From Flavobacteriaceae bacterium UBA3179 (GTDB lineage Bacteria > Bacteroidota > Bacteroidia > Flavobacteriales > Flavobacteriaceae), in the NCBI GenBank assembly GCA_002364245.1, contig DEXR01000026.1, forward strand, positions 847-27,341: a stretch of 26,495 bases of DNA. Direction: 5' to 3'. How positions within the stretch are numbered: the first letter of the stretch is position 1; each line of letters begins with the position of its first letter. The notes under the pieces were generated by a model. The model was not told where the DNA came from. It did not search any database and worked only from the letters and a program-made list of their open reading frames with translations. Both the position numbers and the translations under genes were made by a program. Of this stretch, positions 21,318-26,495 are shown piece by piece.

Positions 21318-24266
21318 ATGGATCGAATTAGCAAAAATATAGAAGCGGAACCCAACTTGGATACCTTAACGCATCAATTAAAACAGCGTGAGGCTGAACT
21401 TTCCTTGTTGAACAGCATACAAGAAGCCATTAACAAAGAAGTTGGTATGCAAGGAATTTACAATATGGTTGGAGATAAAATAAGGGATTTATTTGATGCT
21501 CAGGTTGTTGGTATATATACTATCGATCATGAAAAACAAATTGAGATATTTAATTTTTTGTATGAAGATGGGGAGTTAATTAATCCAAAACCTAGAAAAT
21601 TAGATGCAGTTAGAAAACTTTTAATCGCCAAAAAAGAACTTATATTAATAGATAAAAACTTACCTGAAAAAGTTGCTGAAATTTCTGGGAAGCCAGCGAA
21701 AGCCGTTCCGGGTACTCGATTGCCAAAATCAATTTTATTGGTGCCCATGGTGGTTAGAAATGATGTGTCTGGCTATGTGAGTATTCAGAATTTAGATCGT
21801 GAAAAAGCATTTTCAAGAAATGATATTAAACTATTGGAAACCATAGCCAATAGTATGAGCGTTGGACTGGAAAACGCTAGACTGTTTAATGAGGCCGAAC
21901 AGCGAAACGCAGAACTTGCCGTTATTAACAGTGTGCAACAAGGGTTGGTGGCACAGATGGATCTTCAAGGAATTTACGATCTGGTAGGGAATCGCCTTCG
22001 GGATCTTTTTGATGCGCAGGTTACGGGCATATATTCTTTTAATCAAGAAACCGGTATGGAGCATTTTCATTATCTGTTTGAAGATGGCGAACGCTTGTAT
22101 CCTGAACCGAGACCACTGAATCAAATTCGATATTGGATTATTAAAAACAAGTCCCTTTTGCTTGTTAATGAAGATGCCGATAATAAAATACAAGAAATCA
22201 CAGGCGAAAAGCACGTTGCGGTACCTGGCACGCGTTTGCCAAAAGCGATGCTGTTTGTTCCTTTGAGTGTTGGTACAGACATAAAGGGATGTTTAAGCAT
22301 TCAAAACCTAGACCGCGAAAATGCATTCAGTGATTCCGACGTTCGGCTTTTAAGCACTTTGGCCAATAGTATGAGTGTCGCATTAGAAAACGCTAGACTT
22401 TTCAATGAGGCCGAACAACGAAATGCTGAACTTTCCGTAATAAATAGTGTACAACAAGGTTTGGTTGCAGAAATGGATATGCACGGTATCTACGAGCTGG
22501 TAGGTGAGCGAATACGATCCTTATTCGATGCTCAAGTAGTTGCTATTTCAACTTTTAACCACAAAGAAGGTTTAGAAGAGTTCAATTATATTTTTGAAGA
22601 CGGTCAGCGGTTTTCATTAAAACCGCGTCCCATTGATATACTTAGAAAAAAAATAATCACATCTAAAGATTCGATTTACTTACATGAAAATGTAGACGAA
22701 ATGTGGACGAAAATAACAGGAGAAGCTCCTACAGTTGTCCCTGGCACCCAATTTACTAAGTCTGCACTCTATGTGCCAATGATAGCAGGTAAGGAAGTAA
22801 GGGGATATGTGAGTTTACAAAATGTAGAAAGTGAAAATGCTTTTTCAGAATCTGATATTAGGTTGTTGAGCACCTTGGCAAACAGTATGACGGTAGCTTT
22901 GGAGAATGCTCGTCTTTTTAATGAAACCACAAGGCTTCTTGAAGAAACAAAACAACGCGCTACCGAATTACATACCGTCAACAAGATTAGTCATGCCTTG
23001 GTTTCTCAACTTGACCTTAAGTCCCTTATTAAATTGATTGGCGACCAAATGCTTCAAACCTTTAATGCGGATATTGTGTATTTGGCATTGCACGACAGAA
23101 CAGCCAATATGCTTCACTTTCCATACATGTACGGAGAAGATGATGCGAATTCAAGGGAGTTTGGTAATGGAATTACAGAAAAAATCATCATCAACAAAGA
23201 ACCCTTGCTCATCAATGAAGATATGGAACGGGCTTACGAGGAAATAAAGGCTGAGAAAAAAGGAAAATGGGTGCAATCCTATCTTGGTGTTCCTATTATT
23301 GTGGGTGATACTGCAACCGGTGTTATTAGTGTTCAAAGTACAGAAAAGCAGAACCGCTTTAATGAATACGACTTACGGTTATTAAAAACAATTGCAGCCA
23401 ATGTTGGGGTCGCTATGCAAAACGCTGAAGCATATGAGAAACTTCAAATAGCATTAAAAGAATTAGAATCTGCGCAAGAACAATTAATTCAGCAAGAAAA
23501 GCTTGCATCGCTGGGACAACTTTCTGCGGGCATTGCCCACGAAATTAAAAACCCATTAAACTTTGTCAATAATTTTTCTGAATTGAATTTAGAACTCATT
23601 GATGAGGTTAAAGAAGAACTTGAAAAGTTAGCTGGCAGCCCGGAAAAAGAAGAAATTAAAGCTATTCTGGAAGATGTTGTGGCCAATCAAAAGAAAATAC
23701 ATCAACATGGCTCACGGGCAGATAGTATTGTTAAATCCATGCTGCTACATAGCCGTGGTGGCAATGGTATAAAAGAAGCTTCGCATATAAACGATATGCT
23801 TGAAGAATATGTCAACCTTGCCTTTCACGGGATGCGTGCTGGAAAAAAACCGATGAATGTATCCTTGGATTTTCAGTTGGATACTTCCATTCACACAGTA
23901 CCTGTTATTATAGAAGATTTCAGCCGTGTTATTCTCAACCTGTGCAATAATGCTTTTGATGCTATGTACGAACGGCTTAAAAAGAAAGGCACAGCAGACA
24001 CCTATCAACCTAAGCTGACCATCAAGAGCTATGAAAAAAATAGTACAGTAATTATAGAAATTCAAGACAATGGTTTTGGTATTCCGAAAGAACTTCAGGA
24101 TAAAATATTAATGCCATTTTTTACAACCAAAAGAGGCACTGAAGGCACTGGTTTAGGACTGTCTATCACGAACGATATTATAAAAGCCCATGGGGGCAGC
24201 TTAAAAATAGAGTCAAAAAAAGGGGAAGACTCATTCACAAAATTCATAATTAATTTACCAATTTAA
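21318..24266 (+). CDS. Soluble histidine kinase with four tandem GAF domains
   Basis: 982 residues, 9 bp after the previous stop. GAF domains lie at about 25-195, 198-365, 368-535 and 548-705. The first three are close internal repeats with a period of about 171 residues, each with 'FDAQVVGIYTxxxE', 'VPGTRLPKS', 'GYVSIQNLDREKAFS' and 'LENARLFNEAEQRNAEL'. The fourth is divergent and lacks 'VPGTR'. The transmitter has His741 in 'GIAHEIKNPLNFVNNFSE', N-box Asn874/Asn878, Asp917 ('DNGFGIP') and 'FFTTKRGTEGTGLGLS'. It is more distant from the first two kinases and has neither repeat-derived loop. No membrane helix. GAF domains bind cyclic nucleotides or other small molecules, so feedback by the cyclase product made two genes downstream is possible but unproven. 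Confidence 0.92.
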   Translation: MDRISKNIEAEPNLDTLTHQLKQREAELSLLNSIQEAINKEVGMQGIYNMVGDKIRDLFDAQVVGIYTIDHEKQIEIFNFLYEDGELINPKPRKLDAVRKLLIAKKELILIDKNLPEKVAEISGKPAKAVPGTRLPKSILLVPMVVRNDVSGYVSIQNLDREKAFSRNDIKLLETIANSMSVGLENARLFNEAEQRNAELAVINSVQQGLVAQMDLQGIYDLVGNRLRDLFDAQVTGIYSFNQETGMEHFHYLFEDGERLYPEPRPLNQIRYWIIKNKSLLLVNEDADNKIQEITGEKHVAVPGTRLPKAMLFVPLSVGTDIKGCLSIQNLDRENAFSDSDVRLLSTLANSMSVALENARLFNEAEQRNAELSVINSVQQGLVAEMDMHGIYELVGERIRSLFDAQVVAISTFNHKEGLEEFNYIFEDGQRFSLKPRPIDILRKKIITSKDSIYLHENVDEMWTKITGEAPTVVPGTQFTKSALYVPMIAGKEVRGYVSLQNVESENAFSESDIRLLSTLANSMTVALENARLFNETTRLLEETKQRATELHTVNKISHALVSQLDLKSLIKLIGDQMLQTFNADIVYLALHDRTANMLHFPYMYGEDDANSREFGNGITEKIIINKEPLLINEDMERAYEEIKAEKKGKWVQSYLGVPIIVGDTATGVISVQSTEKQNRFNEYDLRLLKTIAANVGVAMQNAEAYEKLQIALKELESAQEQLIQQEKLASLGQLSAGIAHEIKNPLNFVNNFSELNLELIDEVKEELEKLAGSPEKEEIKAILEDVVANQKKIHQHGSRADSIVKSMLLHSRGGNGIKEASHINDMLEEYVNLAFHGMRAGKKPMNVSLDFQLDTSIHTVPVIIEDFSRVILNLCNNAFDAMYERLKKKGTADTYQPKLTIKSYEKNSTVIIEIQDNGFGIPKELQDKILMPFFTTKRGTEGTGLGLSITNDIIKAHGGSLKIESKKGEDSFTKFIINLPI

Positions 24267-24278
24267 ATATATAGGGAC

Positions 24279-24653
24279 ATGAAAATATTAATAGTAGATG
24301 ACGAACGGGACGTAGAAACCCTGTTCCGTCAAAAATTCAGAAAAGAAATCAGGAATAACAAACTGGAGTTAACCTTTGCGTTCTCAGGTCAAGAAGCCTT
24401 GGATATATTACAAAACCAAGACCCTCCAGAAGTAGTGTATGTGTTTTCAGATATCAATATGCCAGGAATGACAGGTTTGGTGTTATTAGAGCACATTAAA
24501 AAGGAATTTCCAGACATTAATGTGTCGATGATTTCTGCCTATGGCGACACCGAAAACTACACCAAGGCAATGGATTATGGTGCTAAGGAATTTTTCACCA
24601 AACCAATTGATTTTGAATCCTTGCGAAAGGAAATAGGAACGCTTATCAATTGA
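24279..24653 (+). CDS. Single-domain response regulator (CheY-like receiver)
   Basis: 124 residues, a receiver domain alone. Acidic pocket Asp7/Asp8 in 'ILIVDDERD', phospho-acceptor Asp58 in 'FSDINMPGMTG', Ser86 in 'MISAYGD' and Lys108 in 'FFTKPID' are all in place. With no output domain it should act by protein contact, as a phosphate shuttle, or as a sink competing with the receiver-cyclase. It is clearly paralogous to that neighbour's receiver (shared 'VDDExDxETLxxQKFRKxIR' and 'SDINMP'), suggesting local duplication. It begins 12 bp after the third kinase and is probably phosphorylated by one or more of the operon's kinases. Confidence 0.93.
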   Translation: MKILIVDDERDVETLFRQKFRKEIRNNKLELTFAFSGQEALDILQNQDPPEVVYVFSDINMPGMTGLVLLEHIKKEFPDINVSMISAYGDTENYTKAMDYGAKEFFTKPIDFESLRKEIGTLIN

Positions 24654-24695
24654 AAGAAAATTTTTTAAAAAGGATAAATTTTAATTCTAGAAATC

Positions 24696-25736
24696 ATGGC
24701 AAAGATATTAGTAGTAGACGACGAAGCAGATTTGGAAACGCTCATTAAGCAGAAATTCCGAAAGCAGATTCGCGGGGGCGAATATGAGTTTTATTTTGCC
24801 GAAAACGGAAAAGTAGCGTTAGAGAAGTTAGATATTGAACCCGAAATGGATATTGTACTGAGCGATATCAATATGCCTGAAATGGATGGACTTACCCTAT
24901 TGTCCAAGCTCAATGAATTGAGCCCGCTTATAAAATCGGTAATTGTTTCAGCATATGGCGATATGGAAAACATTCGTACAGCTATGAATCGTGGTGCGTT
25001 TGATTTTATAACGAAACCCATCAATTTTGAGGACCTCACACTCACGATGGAAAAAACCCTAAAGCACGCCAAGCTTTTAAAAGAAACATTGCAGGCCGTA
25101 AAGGAGAACAATATCTTGAAAATGTACGTGGACGAAAATGTACTCAACTTTATGGGCAAAAAGGAATTTGAATCTACTATAATGGCAAACGAAACCATTG
25201 AAGCAACTGTCATGTTTGTGGATATTTGTGGCTTTACAGCTATTAGTGAGACTGCCTCGGCAGATACGGTAGTTACAATGATCAATTCATATTTCGATGT
25301 TATGGTAAAAGAAATTATGGAACAAAAAGGGTATATAGATAAGTTTATTGGCGATGCGATTATGGCAGTTTTTACGGGCGAGTATCACTTAGATAGATCG
25401 ATAGATGCTGCTTTGGCCGTCTGCGGAAAGATAAACAGCCTCCCAGCTTTTGGTAGGAAGTTACAGTTTAAGCCCAAGGTGTCCATTGGGATAAAAAGTG
25501 GTGAGATGATTTCGGGGAATATTGGTTCAGAAAGTTTAAAACGGTTGGATTACACTGTTATAGGTGATACGGTAAACACAGCTGCAAGGCTTCAAGATGC
25601 CGCCGAAGAAAACCAGATTGTAATTAGTGAAGACTGTTACAATAGAGTGAAGGAATCCTTTAAGTGTGAAAAAATAGGGGATATAACCTTAAAAAATAAA
25701 GCAAAGCCCATGACCATTTATCAAGTGTTGGAGTAG
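24696..25736 (+). CDS. Response regulator with class III adenylate cyclase output domain
   Basis: 346 residues. The receiver (1-120) has Asp8/Asp9, phospho-acceptor Asp57, Ser85 and Lys107. A helical linker at about 120-165 joins it to a class III cyclase domain: metal-binding Asp176 ('VMFVDICGF') and Asp220 ('FIGDA'), base-selecting Lys216 ('DKFIGD') and Thr287 ('YTVIGD'), and transition-state Asn294 and Arg298 ('VNTAARL'). A Lys/Thr pair is that of CyaC-like adenylate cyclases, so cAMP is the expected product. All catalytic residues are present, so a homodimer should be active and switched by phosphorylation. It starts 42 bp after the single receiver and is followed 42 bp later by a Pycsar-effector-like membrane protein, its probable target. 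Confidence 0.93.
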   Translation: MAKILVVDDEADLETLIKQKFRKQIRGGEYEFYFAENGKVALEKLDIEPEMDIVLSDINMPEMDGLTLLSKLNELSPLIKSVIVSAYGDMENIRTAMNRGAFDFITKPINFEDLTLTMEKTLKHAKLLKETLQAVKENNILKMYVDENVLNFMGKKEFESTIMANETIEATVMFVDICGFTAISETASADTVVTMINSYFDVMVKEIMEQKGYIDKFIGDAIMAVFTGEYHLDRSIDAALAVCGKINSLPAFGRKLQFKPKVSIGIKSGEMISGNIGSESLKRLDYTVIGDTVNTAARLQDAAEENQIVISEDCYNRVKESFKCEKIGDITLKNKAKPMTIYQVLE

Positions 25737-25778
25737 AATTGAGACGGAAGCTGGGTATAAAATTTAAAAAGGCATACA

Positions 25779-26354
25779 ATGGAAACAAACGATCCACAAA
25801 AAAAATCACAGGAAATAGAAGCACAGATAAAAAAACCTTCGCACACCGAAGAATTGGTCGATCATTATTGGGGGAGCATCAATTATGTGTTTGGCTTAAT
25901 AAAAGCTTCTGAAATAAAAGCAGGACTTATTCTTTCTTTTTATGGTATTTTATTAAACCTCATATATCAAAGTTTGGGCATGGTGTTAGCACCAACGCCA
26001 GGAAAGATAATTCTATACATACTTTTGGGTTTATGGTTTTGTTGCATAGTAATCTCTATTTATTTTAGCATACGTTGTTTTATACCTAGAATTGAAGCCA
26101 AATACGATAAGAACCTGTTTTTTTTTAAAGATGTTATTTCAAAGTTTGGATCTATTAAAGAGTTTTCAAAAACATTCTACAAAGTAAGCTTAGATGAAAA
26201 AGAACTGTTTGATCAATTGGGTCAACAAATTTTCGTTATTTCTAAAATCGCAGCTATCAAGTTTAAGAGTGTTCAACGCTCCCTTCAGTTTTTGGCTTTT
26301 GGCCTATTGGTATTGCTACTAATTATAATCTATTATATAATCCTGACCTTGTAA
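25779..26354 (+). CDS. Pycsar-effector-like three-TM membrane protein (DUF5706 type)
   Basis: 191 residues. A hydrophilic N terminus precedes TM1 (about 47-69, within 'IKASEIKAGLILSFYGILLNLI'), TM2 (77-101) and a soluble loop (102-167) with 'NLFFFKDVISKFGSIKEFSKTF' and 'LFDQLGQQIFVISKIAAIKF'. TM3 (168-191) closes the protein. This order and these motifs match the DUF5706/Pycsar effector (PycTM) family, whose studied members are cyclic-nucleotide-responsive membrane proteins that impair the membrane during phage infection. Its place right after a cyclase gene fits that role. An alternative is a cyclic-nucleotide-gated membrane protein for ordinary signalling. An attC-like palindrome starts 7 bp after the stop. 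Confidence 0.78.
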   Translation: METNDPQKKSQEIEAQIKKPSHTEELVDHYWGSINYVFGLIKASEIKAGLILSFYGILLNLIYQSLGMVLAPTPGKIILYILLGLWFCCIVISIYFSIRCFIPRIEAKYDKNLFFFKDVISKFGSIKEFSKTFYKVSLDEKELFDQLGQQIFVISKIAAIKFKSVQRSLQFLAFGLLVLLLIIIYYIILTL

Positions 26355-26360
26355 AATTAT

Positions 26361-26495
26361 GCACAACGTGATTGTGTTATGGCTAGTTGCCTGATTTAGC
26401 ACCTAATTTAGCAAATAAAAACCGAATAGGAAATCCGCGAGGATTTTCAGAAGTAGGCTATAACAAGCAATCACTTATAGCCATCCTAAGTTTGT
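26361..26495. repeat. attC-like palindromic element at the end of the signalling operon
   Basis: It starts GCACAAC. Arm GTGATTGTGTTATGGCTA (26368-26385) pairs with the complement of 26454-26474 (GTGATTGCTTGTTATAGCCTA), with small gaps. The layout is like the 12142-12271 element: an AAC-ending core, long imperfect arms and an AT-rich centre with TTTAGC words. The other end lies beyond the window. No gene is seen in this stretch. Confidence 0.45.

Noticed and set aside
24696..26354. A canonical Pycsar system making cCMP or cUMP
   Set aside because: The cyclase has the Lys/Thr base-selecting pair of adenylate cyclases and a receiver domain, and the neighbours are signalling genes, so I call it Pycsar-like only.

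Overview
The window looks like a chromosomal segment of a member of the Flavobacteriaceae (Bacteroidota). The DNA is AT-rich. Several genes belong to families I know mainly from Bacteroidota (DUF6660, DUF6266, CzcA-CzcC fusions, soluble 'EIQNPLNFVNNFSE' histidine kinases). Several start regions carry a TAnnTTTG-like -7 promoter element typical of the phylum. The identification comes from reading the sequence, with no database search.

Left part (1-9.8 kb): a nitroreductase cut by the window edge converges on an SlyD-like FKBP gene across a bidirectional terminator. A heavy-metal efflux cluster follows, all on the minus strand. In transcription order it holds a small Cys/His-rich exported protein (DUF6660), a CzcA-type RND pump fused in frame to its TolC/CzcC-type outer-membrane factor, the CzcB-like adaptor lipoprotein, a Fur-family regulator and a ZntA-like P1B-2 ATPase. 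Together these would move Zn/Co/Cd-type cations out of the cytoplasm (ATPase) and across the envelope (RND complex). The Fur-family protein is the likely sensor.

Middle part (9.8-14.8 kb): an accessory-looking region with minus-strand genes for poorly characterised proteins: a TPR-like membrane protein, a two-TM protein, an unlisted 50-residue ORF, an exported protein, a TraB/GumN-family protein and a DUF6266 protein. Palindromic attC-like elements separate some of them. About 0.9 kb without a gene follows; it holds a large dispersed palindromic repeat and a nested CTTCGAC inverted repeat.

Right part (14.8-26.4 kb): a compact plus-strand signalling operon. It encodes a FIST-domain sensor, three soluble histidine kinases (one GAF-like unit; NTF2-like domain plus four GAF-like units; four GAF domains), a single-domain response regulator, a response regulator fused to a class III nucleotide cyclase, and a three-helix membrane protein of the DUF5706/Pycsar-effector type. 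The simplest reading is that the sensor kinases control a receiver-gated cyclase whose cyclic nucleotide acts on the membrane protein. This is the most interesting candidate system here: a phosphorelay-controlled relative of Pycsar, with purine-type rather than pyrimidine-type cyclase residues. Another attC-like palindrome begins directly after it and runs off the window. The first two kinases carry dispersed palindromic repeats inside their ATPase-domain coding sequence.
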